Below are positions 31,576 through 39,665 of a stretch of DNA of 44,672 nt, one piece after another. Within the stretch, counting starts at the first letter, position 1. Every line of letters starts with the position of its first letter. Source of the DNA: a virus; the IMG/VR virus record IMGVR_UViG_3300023049_000001, positions 1 through 44,672 of that record; one strand, 5' to 3'. The notes under the pieces were generated by a model, which ran no database searches, was not told the origin of the DNA, and saw nothing but the letters and a program-made list of their open reading frames with translations. Position numbers and translations under genes: made by a program.

Positions 31576-33218
31576 TGCCAAGACCAGTAAATACCGGAAG
31601 GTTACAATCAGCATTTGGTCAGTTAGGACAAGCTAACTCTTTACAAACAAACAGGCTACTTCAACAAAGAGAATCTGATAGACAAGACAAGGCTTCTACA
31701 GGAGCTTTGATCGGAGGTATTATAGGATCTAAATTTGGACCAGCGGGAGCAGCAGCAGGATCAGCAATAGGTTCTAAGATAGCAGGGGGTAGAGTAAGCC
31801 AAGGTCAAGCAGCAAATGTAGGGGTGGCGTTAGCACAAGCGAATCAAGAAACACCAGAAGAGCGACAACAAAACGCAGCATTAGAGCTACAGCAAGCAGG
31901 CCAAGGGCAACAGCAAATGCAGCAAGATTTTGATACTGCATTTCAGCCAGTGTCTACAGATCCACAGCAGGTAGCGAATGAGCAAGGGCAGCCTAAACCG
32001 TTTATCCCGTTTAAGGATGAGCCACAAGTTCCATTAGCTCCATTACCAGATGGATCTCAGCCAGCGTTTGAGCAAGCTTTTCAATCTACGCAGGGAGTGC
32101 CAGAAATGGTTTTCCCAAATCAACAAGGTATAAATGAAACATCTGCACCAGTACCAGTACCTACAGAAGGCCAAGTTCAACAAGCTCGTGCTATGGATGT
32201 GCAAGGCCGAGGTTCAGCGCTAAACGTTGCCCAACCAGGCAGTAGATCTTTGGATACCCAGAGTGGCGGGGCTTTACAGAATTTCATGAACAACCAGCAA
32301 AACCAGTTGGTTCAAGGTAGACAGTTGTTGAATCAGCCAGGTCTTTCACCAGATGCGTTTTCTTTGCAAAAATCTAGGGTTGATAAGATGCAAGGTGAAG
32401 CTGACAGGACTCAGCAGCAAGCAGCATTTTTAAGGGAGAAGCAACGGGGGTCTGAAAGGTTAGCTATCGGCAAGATAGTAGCAGATAAAAAAGGATTGAG
32501 CCAAAAGGATGTAGAAGCTCTTGAGGTTTCTGCTAATTTAAAAGGATTGGGCTTACTTTACGAAGGACAAAGTGAAAAAATAGCAGACAAGATAATCTCT
32601 TCAGTTAAAAAAGGAAGGACTGATGCTATATCTTTTATGACGCAAATTAAAACAGACCCATTAATAAGAAGGCATGGGATAGTTAAAGATAACTTTGATA
32701 AAATGAAAGCAATCATAGCTGGGAACCCAAGCAAAGGGACTCCTGGGGGTGACGTCTCATTGGTATATCAATTAATGAAAATTAACGATCCTGGGTCAAC
32801 AGTTATGCAAGGGGAACAAGCTACAGCTAAAAACGCTGGGGGGGCTTTTGATAAATACGGTAATATCTACAATCGGCTTATGGGGGGTGGTTCTCTTTCT
32901 AAAACTCAAAGAGCTGATTTCCTTAAGACTGCAAAAAAATTAACATTATCTTCTGAAGCTGAATATGACAGAAGGATGAATGGGTACAGGAAATCTGCTA
33001 AGTCTATAGGGGTTCCTATTGATGTTATAATGGATCTAGGAAGAGTAGATAACTCTTTTGTTAGGGGGGATAATAATTTCAATATAAAAAATTACCCAAA
33101 ATCGCAGAGGGCAGAAATAAATAAAAACTTATCACTAATCGGGTCAAAAAGCAGATCCGGGAAAGTTATTACCAGAGAAATGATAGAAGCAGCAATTAGG
33201 AAAAAATACGGTAAATAA
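31575..33218 (+). CDS. Internal virion/ejection protein candidate (547 aa)
   Basis: A glycine-zipper segment at residues 43-72 (GALIGGIIGSKFGPAGAAAG) could insert into a membrane. Residues 75-260 are Gln/Ala/Pro-rich and disordered. The C-terminal half is helical (KGLSQKDVEALEVSANLKGL). Order and composition fit DNA-ejection proteins that leave the capsid to form a trans-envelope channel. One-base overlaps on both sides. Confidence 0.7.
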   Translation: MPRPVNTGRLQSAFGQLGQANSLQTNRLLQQRESDRQDKASTGALIGGIIGSKFGPAGAAAGSAIGSKIAGGRVSQGQAANVGVALAQANQETPEERQQNAALELQQAGQGQQQMQQDFDTAFQPVSTDPQQVANEQGQPKPFIPFKDEPQVPLAPLPDGSQPAFEQAFQSTQGVPEMVFPNQQGINETSAPVPVPTEGQVQQARAMDVQGRGSALNVAQPGSRSLDTQSGGALQNFMNNQQNQLVQGRQLLNQPGLSPDAFSLQKSRVDKMQGEADRTQQQAAFLREKQRGSERLAIGKIVADKKGLSQKDVEALEVSANLKGLGLLYEGQSEKIADKIISSVKKGRTDAISFMTQIKTDPLIRRHGIVKDNFDKMKAIIAGNPSKGTPGGDVSLVYQLMKINDPGSTVMQGEQATAKNAGGAFDKYGNIYNRLMGGGSLSKTQRADFLKTAKKLTLSSEAEYDRRMNGYRKSAKSIGVPIDVIMDLGRVDNSFVRGDNNFNIKNYPKSQRAEINKNLSLIGSKSRSGKVITREMIEAAIRKKYGK

Positions 33219-35383
33219 TGGCTGATGAAAGAGACATATTAGATATTCTTGATGACCCTGAAATATCAGGCGAAGAAGTTCAAGCAGAGCCTATAAACAT
33301 ACCGGCTAATAATGAGCCCGACAACCTTTTGAATGAAGTAGATAAGTTTATAACTACCCCAAAGAAAAGGGTGGAGTCATTAAATTTGCCGGAGATGAAG
33401 TTAAAAGACGTCGCAATGCAAACGGAAGATGACGTACTTGATTACAATGATGAAAATATAGACTTTGAGTCCGGAGCGCCTTTAAGCGAAAGAACTTTAG
33501 TAGGGAATGCACCAAACACAGAAAGTAAGCTAAAAACATTATTAAAACTCCACCCAGACGCTACCCCGTATCAAGAGAACGATGGTAGTATAAACTACTT
33601 ATTCACTAATCCTGAAACAGGAAAGAAAACAGTTTTCAATCCCGATGGGATGGATTTAGGGGACGCGGCAGAATATGGAAGAGCGGCAACTCAGATGATA
33701 AGCGGTTATGCAACGGGTGCGCTTTCTAGCCCAACGGGGCCTTTTGCGATACCGATAGGTATAGGCGCATCCCTAATCAGCGGTCAATTATATGACCAAG
33801 CCCTTAAGTTTTTCGGGCAAGAAGACACTCGAACAACTACCCAAAAAGCTATTGATGCCGGTGTTGAAGGGTTGACTGAAGCGGCTTTTATGGGGGCTGG
33901 AGCAGGTCTTGGTAAAATATTAAAAGGCGGGACTAGGAAGGTTTTAACCAAAAACACAGAGTTCGCGGACAATACATTAAAAGCGTTTGATGAATTAGGC
34001 ATCCCTATAGAGGGAGCAGGCGGGGCTATTACAGGTAGTAGACCTTTATCTGGTTTATCTGACGTCTCTTCAAACCTTCCTTTATCATCAAGCATGATGA
34101 GAAAGTCCTTAGAGAAAACTATCGATGGCTTAGATTTATCATTCCAAAGGACTACCAGGAATGTTGGCAAGATCTTTCCTAATAAAGAAGCGGCTGGTAG
34201 AGAAATAGCTAAAGGCTTTAACGGGTTTATCGACAAAACCTCCGCCAAAGCTTCTAAGCTATATGAAGAGATACCGATTAAAAACAACTCAGTTGTTGAG
34301 GCAAGTAGTTTTAAAAAGGCCCTAGAAGCGCCATTAAAAGAATTCGCCGAGGGGTCCGCAATTAGCGCGTCTGAAATAGGTGAGACTTTAGTAAACAGTG
34401 ATTTTAAAAAATGGATTGGAGCTCTATCAAAAAGCGAGGGTAAGCTTACATGGGGCCAAATAAAACAGTTAAGATCATCGATAGGTGACAAGCTAGATAA
34501 CTCTTTTGTAGATACTTCAGCGACAAAGAAGACTCTTTCAAAGTTATACGCTTCTCTTAGTGATGACATGGAAAAACATGCTATAATTAATAACGCTTTC
34601 AATAAATATTCTAGGGCAAACCAATTCTATGCGGCTAAATCAAAAAGGCAGGCTATGATGAATAAGATCGCAAGCTCAGATGAAGTTGAAGACGCTTTTG
34701 GCTTACTTTTCTCCAAGGCTAAAAATGGGACTACAAAGATCAGAGCCGCTAGGAAGTCAATCCCAACAGATATATGGAAAGATATCGTAGCCACAAAGCT
34801 AAGGGATATGGGGCAAGCGACAGGGGCTGAAGTAGGTAGAGACGGGTTTCAGTTCTCTATAAAAAACTTCACTAAAAACTGGGGCAACCTTTCCGGGGAA
34901 GCTAAAAAAGAACTATTTACAGGGATTAGTGATCCTGTGAGAAAAGAATTGGACAATTTACTGGTGGTCCAACGTTCTATAAAAGACGCGAATTCAATGC
35001 AAAATTTTAGCAATACGGCGAACTCAAATTTTCTAGGTAATATGATTATGGGGGGAGTTTTCGGCCAGACAGTTTACACGAACCCAACAATAGGGGGATT
35101 TGCTCAGGCTGCCGCAAAGCTAGCTTTGCCTCCTGCAGTGACAAAAGTTTTTTTAACAAACCCTAAGTTCATTAGGTTCCTAGCCACCGGGGCTAAAATA
35201 GAGCCCGCTAATTTCAAAGGCATCGCCGCCCATTTAAGTCGCCTGCCCTCAGTTTTAAATAGAGGAGAGGAATCTGCGGGCAAACAATTTATTGAGTATA
35301 TAAAAAAGAATTTTATGCCTAAGAAGCAAGAAGAGATCAAGATAGATTTACCTTCAGGCTCAGGGCGAAGGATAAAAAAATAA
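33218..35383 (+). CDS. Large internal virion/ejection protein candidate (721 aa)
   Basis: The acidic, disordered N terminus (MADERDILDILDDPEISGEE) is followed at residues 155-200 by an Ala/Gly hydrophobic stretch (MISGYATGALSSPTGPFAIP). A long helical body follows, ending in a basic tail (SGSGRRIKK). Third of three consecutive ejection-type genes. No lytic transglycosylase motif is visible. Confidence 0.7.
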   Translation: MADERDILDILDDPEISGEEVQAEPINIPANNEPDNLLNEVDKFITTPKKRVESLNLPEMKLKDVAMQTEDDVLDYNDENIDFESGAPLSERTLVGNAPNTESKLKTLLKLHPDATPYQENDGSINYLFTNPETGKKTVFNPDGMDLGDAAEYGRAATQMISGYATGALSSPTGPFAIPIGIGASLISGQLYDQALKFFGQEDTRTTTQKAIDAGVEGLTEAAFMGAGAGLGKILKGGTRKVLTKNTEFADNTLKAFDELGIPIEGAGGAITGSRPLSGLSDVSSNLPLSSSMMRKSLEKTIDGLDLSFQRTTRNVGKIFPNKEAAGREIAKGFNGFIDKTSAKASKLYEEIPIKNNSVVEASSFKKALEAPLKEFAEGSAISASEIGETLVNSDFKKWIGALSKSEGKLTWGQIKQLRSSIGDKLDNSFVDTSATKKTLSKLYASLSDDMEKHAIINNAFNKYSRANQFYAAKSKRQAMMNKIASSDEVEDAFGLLFSKAKNGTTKIRAARKSIPTDIWKDIVATKLRDMGQATGAEVGRDGFQFSIKNFTKNWGNLSGEAKKELFTGISDPVRKELDNLLVVQRSIKDANSMQNFSNTANSNFLGNMIMGGVFGQTVYTNPTIGGFAQAAAKLALPPAVTKVFLTNPKFIRFLATGAKIEPANFKGIAAHLSRLPSVLNRGEESAGKQFIEYIKKNFMPKKQEEIKIDLPSGSGRRIKK

Positions 35384-35518
35384 GAGTGATAATAGAAGCG
35401 AAAGGCAAAGAGGTAGGCCCAACCAGAAGCAGAAATGTTAGGCGTAAGAGGATAGACAAAAATAAAGAAAGCAAGTTATATATAAAAATCAAATCAGTTA
35501 TAATTTTTAGGTTAAAAA
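35384..35518. other. Leader of the outer-membrane protein gene
   Basis: 135 bp without a convincing gene. A TATAAT at 35500-35505 has no good -35 partner, so a phage-specific or weak promoter is possible for the envelope/lysis genes that follow. Confidence 0.3.
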
Positions 35519-36235
35519 ATGAGATATATATTATTATTAATAATCTGTTTCTTTATGTCTTCGGATGCTTTCGCTTGGTGTGTAGTTGGGAGAGGCACAA
35601 CTTGTGATAAATCCAAGAAGAGAGATAGGTCTTCAGGGCAAATTAATAACAACTATTTCGGCATTGAGGGGTCAGGTGGGACTAGAAACCCTGACGGTGG
35701 TCATCTAAGGAAGCAAGATGCTGGGGACAAGTCTAAAAACCAAGGGTACTCAGACTATAAAAAGCATTTTATTTACTATGCTTACGAAGTTTATAGCGCG
35801 CCTCATCAAGAGGGGTTTCATAAATCTTCAGACACAAACAATAAGTCGATCGCTTACGAGTTTGCTTTTAATCCTTTTATCTCTTTCAAAGCACAAAGGA
35901 CAGAATTGTTTTATTCTGGGCTATCGGGTGATTCTGAAATGAAACAAGAACATTTAATCGCTTTATTGAATCTTAGGGTGTATTTGCTTGAAGATTTCGT
36001 TGTAAGGGCAGGCTTGGGTATAGGTAGATCTAAAATAGACGCTTCAGGGGCTTCAGACGATCGTTATAACTTCGACGAGGAAGGATCAACTGAAGTCGTT
36101 CAGTTTTCAGCAAATTATATCTTCGGGGACGAAAATACTTTTGTAGGTATTAGTACAACAACTATACAAGGAATTAGCGGAGAAAGGAATCTAGGGTCTA
36201 GTTCGTACGGCTTAAACGCTGGGATAGGGTTTTAA
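35519..36235 (+). CDS. Outer-membrane beta-barrel protein
   Basis: 238 residues. A signal peptide (MRYILLLIICFFMSSDAFA, cut before W20) precedes a 60-residue Gly/Asp/Lys-rich segment. Amphipathic strands follow (YEFAFNPFISFKAQRTELFY; RVYLLEDFVVRAGLGIG; VVQFSANYIFG), and the last residue is Phe (YGLNAGIGF), the usual barrel-insertion signal. This resembles small OmpX/Ail/Lom-type barrels. Lambda encodes Lom in a similar late position, where it alters the host surface. The first codons overlap nothing; the stop overlaps the next start by one base. Confidence 0.75.
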   Translation: MRYILLLIICFFMSSDAFAWCVVGRGTTCDKSKKRDRSSGQINNNYFGIEGSGGTRNPDGGHLRKQDAGDKSKNQGYSDYKKHFIYYAYEVYSAPHQEGFHKSSDTNNKSIAYEFAFNPFISFKAQRTELFYSGLSGDSEMKQEHLIALLNLRVYLLEDFVVRAGLGIGRSKIDASGASDDRYNFDEEGSTEVVQFSANYIFGDENTFVGISTTTIQGISGERNLGSSSYGLNAGIGF

Positions 36236-36369
36236 TGATTAGATTAATATTCAGCACAACAAAAATGTTTGTGATCTTCTCAGTGTTGTTTTACTTGTGG
36301 AACGAATATATGCCAGGGACAACGCCAATGGACTTTCTCGACTATATAATCACTTACTTAATAGGTTAA
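36235..36369 (+). CDS. Small one-TM protein, holin-like candidate (44 aa)
   Basis: TAATG coupling to the barrel gene. MIRLIFSTTKMFVIFSVLFY is a membrane helix with a basic start, followed by a short acidic/hydrophobic tail. It directly precedes a tiny lipoprotein gene, an arrangement typical of lysis genes (pinholin or inner spanin with outer spanin). No endolysin is adjacent. Confidence 0.5.
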   Translation: MIRLIFSTTKMFVIFSVLFYLWNEYMPGTTPMDFLDYIITYLIG

Positions 36370-36370
36370 T

Positions 36371-36520
36371 ATGTTTAAAATATTTGGAATTTTACTCGCG
36401 AGTGTTTCTTGCTTTTTTTTTGTCTCATGCTCTTCCTCAGAATCGGAACCAGAGAAGAAGATGAGCACTTATCAGAAGTTTAAATGTAAGATGTTAAAAT
36501 CTAACGACGACTGTGACTAA
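36371..36520 (+). CDS. Small lipoprotein, outer-spanin-like candidate (49 aa)
   Basis: MFKIFGILLASVSCFFFVSC has a lipobox FVSC (C20), leaving a 30-residue mature lipoprotein SSSESEPEKK...KSNDDCD with two more cysteines. Rz1-type outer spanins have this size. Its stop is 3 bp from the stop of the convergent minus-strand gene. Confidence 0.55.
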   Translation: MFKIFGILLASVSCFFFVSCSSSESEPEKKMSTYQKFKCKMLKSNDDCD

Positions 36521-36523
36521 CTG

Positions 36524-36769
36524 TTACTTGTAATAAGAAATAAGCAAAGCAGCCATAACACCGGCTGTAATCACACCGCAAAACCCCGCAAAATAGACTT
36601 TAATTTTTTCTTGGGGGTCAAGCATGCCGTTATTATCAAACGTATCCTTACCAAGTATTTTTTGGCCTATGAATACCATAAATACAATAGCGGTGATACA
36701 AGCGCCAATTAATTGGTAATTTTGCTTTAACCAGATAAAAACCCAAGTTTTAAAAATGTATTCAATCAT
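36524..36769 (-). CDS. Two-TM membrane protein (81 aa)
   Basis: Hydrophobic helices at about residues 18-40 (QLIGACITAIVFMVFIG) and 58-80 (VYFAGFCGVITAGVMAALLI), with an acidic loop between (KDTFDNNGMLDPQEKIKVY). Last gene of the leftward membrane cassette. Holin-like size, but context suggests it works with the two membrane proteins encoded just upstream. Confidence 0.65.
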   Translation of the reverse strand: MIEYIFKTWVFIWLKQNYQLIGACITAIVFMVFIGQKILGKDTFDNNGMLDPQEKIKVYFAGFCGVITAGVMAALLISYYK

Positions 36770-36775
36770 AATTTA

Positions 36776-37225
36776 TTAAGGGAAGTCGTATTCTTCTTTG
36801 TTAATTTCATTAGCTTCATTTGAAGAAAATATCCAATAGTAAACACCGAATGTGATAGATAGCGCTACGAAAACATTAAAGCCACCTTCTACATATAAAG
36901 GTAACTTACACCTAGTCCCAAGGCCTCCAATATATCTCATATAAAGACCGATACCTTCAGATGTAACCATATGAGTGATAGCCCCAGCCGCAAATAGCTT
37001 TAAGAAGTTCATCATTCTTACGTCGATTAAACCAATCAGAATTAAACTATTAAAAATAATTTGAGCTATAGACCTGAGATCAATTACAGTATCAATACAG
37101 TTTTCTTGATATGAAGCTATTATTGCGGAGTTAATCATGACAAGCAATATAGCATTCCTGGTATTTATAAAGTCTTTGAATTTATTATGGAACCATACTT
37201 GTGCTCTTCTTAAGAAACCAATCAT
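36776..37225 (-). CDS. Multi-TM membrane protein (149 aa)
   Basis: Three to four hydrophobic helices (AILLVMINSAIIASYQ; AQIIFNSLILIGLIDVR; VFVALSITFGVYYWIF), a basic N terminus and an acidic C terminus. No family was recognised. The start lies 1 bp from the end of the FGE-like gene, so they are co-translated. Confidence 0.65.
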   Translation of the reverse strand: MIGFLRRAQVWFHNKFKDFINTRNAILLVMINSAIIASYQENCIDTVIDLRSIAQIIFNSLILIGLIDVRMMNFLKLFAAGAITHMVTSEGIGLYMRYIGGLGTRCKLPLYVEGGFNVFVALSITFGVYYWIFSSNEANEINKEEYDFP

Positions 37226-37226
37226 A

Positions 37227-38018
37227 CTAGTAAGGGAGTTCTATTATACACCTAAACCCGATATTGAAATTATAATCAGAGTCTTCATCTAGGTAAACCC
37301 CTTCTAAAGCGTAAGACTCACTTAAAAATGATTCTGGTTTCTTAACTCCTTTAAAATAAACATAGTAATCGTCACCGTCTTTTGGGTTTACATTATTTGT
37401 CCATTCTGGTGTTTGAATCCTTTTATTTAGTTTTGGGTCAATAACAGGGTTTACTGACCCGATTATTTTTTCATATTCAGATTTATTTAAAATCCTTGCC
37501 CCATAAGCTTCTTCACAAAATTCTTTTGCTTCTTTCACAGTGACTGGCGCAGCTATAGTTTCGCACTCATATTTGCATCCTTCAACCATATCATCAACAA
37601 TTGCTACGTCTTTCATTACGGAAGTACGTTTCCCAATGTAAGTAAACTTTACGTGTAAATCTTTGCCTGATTCTTTTTTATATCGCAGCCATGAGTAATC
37701 GGTCCCAGACCCTACTTGCCAAGCTTCTTTCAAAGTTTCTACGTTACTTTCCCAATCTAATATCAATGATAACCCAGACAAGTCTCCAGAGATTAATGAT
37801 GCGATACCTTTTACGAAGTTAGCATTATTGATATTGAACCATGAAAACACTGCTAGCAGTAGTAACGTAGATACAGCTTTTTTGAACCCAACGTAAATCA
37901 CGCCTTGAAACTTAACTATCCACTTCTTTGCTTTATTCTCGTAAGATTTCAGAAAAGACTGTTCGTTGTTTACAAGTTTAGGTTTTGATATTTCTTTAAC
38001 AGATTTTCGAACACTCAT
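37227..38018 (-). CDS. Membrane-anchored FGE-sulfatase/C-type-lectin-like protein (263 aa)
   Basis: A basic N terminus (1-45), one membrane helix (about 46-62, VSTLLLLAVFSWFNINN), then an outside region. Residues 158-263 follow the formylglycine-generating/PvdO pattern: PVTVKEAKEFCEEAYGARIL then NKSEYEK (canonical VTWxDAxxYCxxxGxRLPTEAEWE), EWTNN (205-209) and NIGFRC (252-257). The catalytic cysteine pair of true FGE is not seen, so it is probably a ligand-binding C-type-lectin-like fold. One-base overlap with the patatin-like gene ties their expression. Confidence 0.7.
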   Translation of the reverse strand: MSVRKSVKEISKPKLVNNEQSFLKSYENKAKKWIVKFQGVIYVGFKKAVSTLLLLAVFSWFNINNANFVKGIASLISGDLSGLSLILDWESNVETLKEAWQVGSGTDYSWLRYKKESGKDLHVKFTYIGKRTSVMKDVAIVDDMVEGCKYECETIAAPVTVKEAKEFCEEAYGARILNKSEYEKIIGSVNPVIDPKLNKRIQTPEWTNNVNPKDGDDYYVYFKGVKKPESFLSESYALEGVYLDEDSDYNFNIGFRCIIELPY

Positions 38019-39232
38019 TAGTTTCTTGAAATTGTAGGGTTTTTACCTGCTTCAATAGCTAATTCTATTAATTTTTTATCCGTGCTATTTCTCGGTATTA
38101 CGCTAGGGATTTCTTTAGTTAAAATCTTGACACGTTTAGGAGAAAAATTCTTTGAAAAGCTTTCAGTGTTAACTTTATTCATGAAATTTGTAGCGTCTTT
38201 ATTCGGATTACTTAATTCAGCGGCAGTTGCATTATTAAGATTCCCATAATCCGAATGGAGAAAGGGGACTTCCATCTTTGTTAATAAAACTGACTTATTA
38301 TTTAAAAGGATGTTTAGTTCTAAGTCATTAACTGTTAGAGGGGTTCCTTTACCTTCGACCGTCTCTTTTGCATCGAAATGAGTAGGATCAATTGCAGTGT
38401 CCATAAGCACGTCAATTATATTAACGTTTGGAGTTTCTAGTTTTGAATAAATCTGTGTTTCTTTGTAACGCCCGAACATAGCTAATAAATGGACTTCTGA
38501 CTCTAAATCGGACATTGTCATATTCTCCCCAAAGAAAGATTCTAATATAGATTTTGCCTTCTTCACTCTGAACCCATATACTTTTTTAATAGTTAGAGAT
38601 CTAAAAAGTCTATCTTTAGCCCCCACTTTATATGCATTAATCCACTTCTCAATCCAGAAAGTTTTAATTTCTGACACTGACATGCCAATAGACAAACAAA
38701 TAGCGATTATTGATGAACCACCTGAGCCTGAAATGATGTCATATCTTTTGCTTATTCTTTCTCCAAATTCATCTTCTAGCATTTTAAGAGATTCAATTAT
38801 AGAGAAACTTCTAGTATAGCCAACGTCCGGCATATAAAGAACTTGTTTCCCGTTGAACCCTTTTGGAGACATTGCCAAAGATTCTTCAACGTCCTTCTTA
38901 ATGGTTGCAAGTTGTTTTTCTCTCTTAGAAATAGCAAGCCCAAACATTTCTGAAGTCGTCAAAGCTTTCTCTTTAAACTTTTCAACAAAACTAGTTCTAG
39001 GGACTGCGGGTAAATTACTTTCTTGATCCATAATTTCCATTACTATGTAGTTTCCGTCAGATTGTGCGTTGGGATGTACTCTATTGTATTCAGAACGGAC
39101 AGATTCAAAACTTAAATCACAAATCTGACATTGGGTCTTGTTAGTATCTAAATGATAAGATGGGTGATGCGGCTCAACCGTTAAATCGAAATCTTTAGTC
39201 TTCAGGCTCCAGAACTTGTTGTAACTGATCAT
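38018..39232 (-). CDS. Patatin-fold protein with substituted catalytic serine (404 aa)
   Basis: Residues 130-185 align with the patatin core: VLYMPDVGYTRSFSIIESLK where DGGGxRG is expected, then YDIISGSGGSSIIAICLSIG where DxIxGTSxGGIIA is expected. In that alignment the nucleophile serine is G171, although S170, S173 and S174 flank it. Further matches are DTAIDPTHF (cf. AxSAAPTYF) and HSDYGNLNNATAA (D328; cf. DGGVxxNNP). The Asp is kept, but the oxyanion glycines and serine are not, so phospholipase activity is doubtful. An N-terminal HHPSYH / CQIC / H53 patch may bind zinc. Overlaps the upstream gene by 38 bp. Confidence 0.7.
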   Translation of the reverse strand: MISYNKFWSLKTKDFDLTVEPHHPSYHLDTNKTQCQICDLSFESVRSEYNRVHPNAQSDGNYIVMEIMDQESNLPAVPRTSFVEKFKEKALTTSEMFGLAISKREKQLATIKKDVEESLAMSPKGFNGKQVLYMPDVGYTRSFSIIESLKMLEDEFGERISKRYDIISGSGGSSIIAICLSIGMSVSEIKTFWIEKWINAYKVGAKDRLFRSLTIKKVYGFRVKKAKSILESFFGENMTMSDLESEVHLLAMFGRYKETQIYSKLETPNVNIIDVLMDTAIDPTHFDAKETVEGKGTPLTVNDLELNILLNNKSVLLTKMEVPFLHSDYGNLNNATAAELSNPNKDATNFMNKVNTESFSKNFSPKRVKILTKEIPSVIPRNSTDKKLIELAIEAGKNPTISRN

Positions 39233-39665
39233 TTGACTTATAAGGTAAAGTAATTATATTTAAGAAATCTCTCATATTTGTTACTCTTAGAGTTTCAACT
39301 GAGACATAACTTTCTTTGCAATTCTGTATTTTGTTATCAATATCGTTATTCCCGTCTAAAAGTCTAGGCCGAATTATAAAACCCTTGGGCTTAGATAGCA
39401 TCCTGTCAATATTTGAGATTATATTAAAAGAACCATAAGAGAATCCTTTTGTGTGAGGAGTCACGTTAATTAATTTGTAGAGTAAATCTAGGACCGACAT
39501 AGGGGTTTTGCCAGAAAATGCATTTATAGCGTCAATCTCGTCATACTCAAAATAATATTTATAGCCACCGGAAGCATGGGTACACCTAATACCGTTACTT
39601 ATATCGTTGATTTCCCAATGTCTTATATCTGTTAAAAGCTTGTCTTCCTGTTTAAAGAAACTCAT
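39195..39665 (-). CDS. Hypothetical protein (156 aa), upstream of patatin-like gene
   Basis: Starts MSFFKQEDKLLTDIRHWEIN; mixed alpha/beta with SGGYKYYFEYDEID-like aromatic strands and an acidic end. ATGA-coupled to the terminase small subunit gene and overlapping the patatin-like gene. No family was recognised; the coupling suggests it acts with one of them. Confidence 0.6.
   Translation of the reverse strand: MSFFKQEDKLLTDIRHWEINDISNGIRCTHASGGYKYYFEYDEIDAINAFSGKTPMSVLDLLYKLINVTPHTKGFSYGSFNIISNIDRMLSKPKGFIIRPRLLDGNNDIDNKIQNCKESYVSVETLRVTNMRDFLNIITLPYKSNDQLQQVLEPED

Noticed and set aside
33784-34602. 272-codon minus-strand ORF inside the 721-aa ejection gene
   Set aside because: It is antisense to a gene with overlapping neighbours on both sides, has no ribosome site, and its composition is that of a reverse-frame shadow.
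35386-35607. 73-codon plus-strand ORF after the ejection genes
   Set aside because: It overlaps the signal-peptide region of the barrel gene in another frame, and its second half is that overlap. The first half is lysine/arginine-rich without family match.
37227-38018. Diversity-generating retroelement target
   Set aside because: The fold would fit, but no reverse transcriptase motif (xxDD) or template/variable repeat pair was seen in the window.
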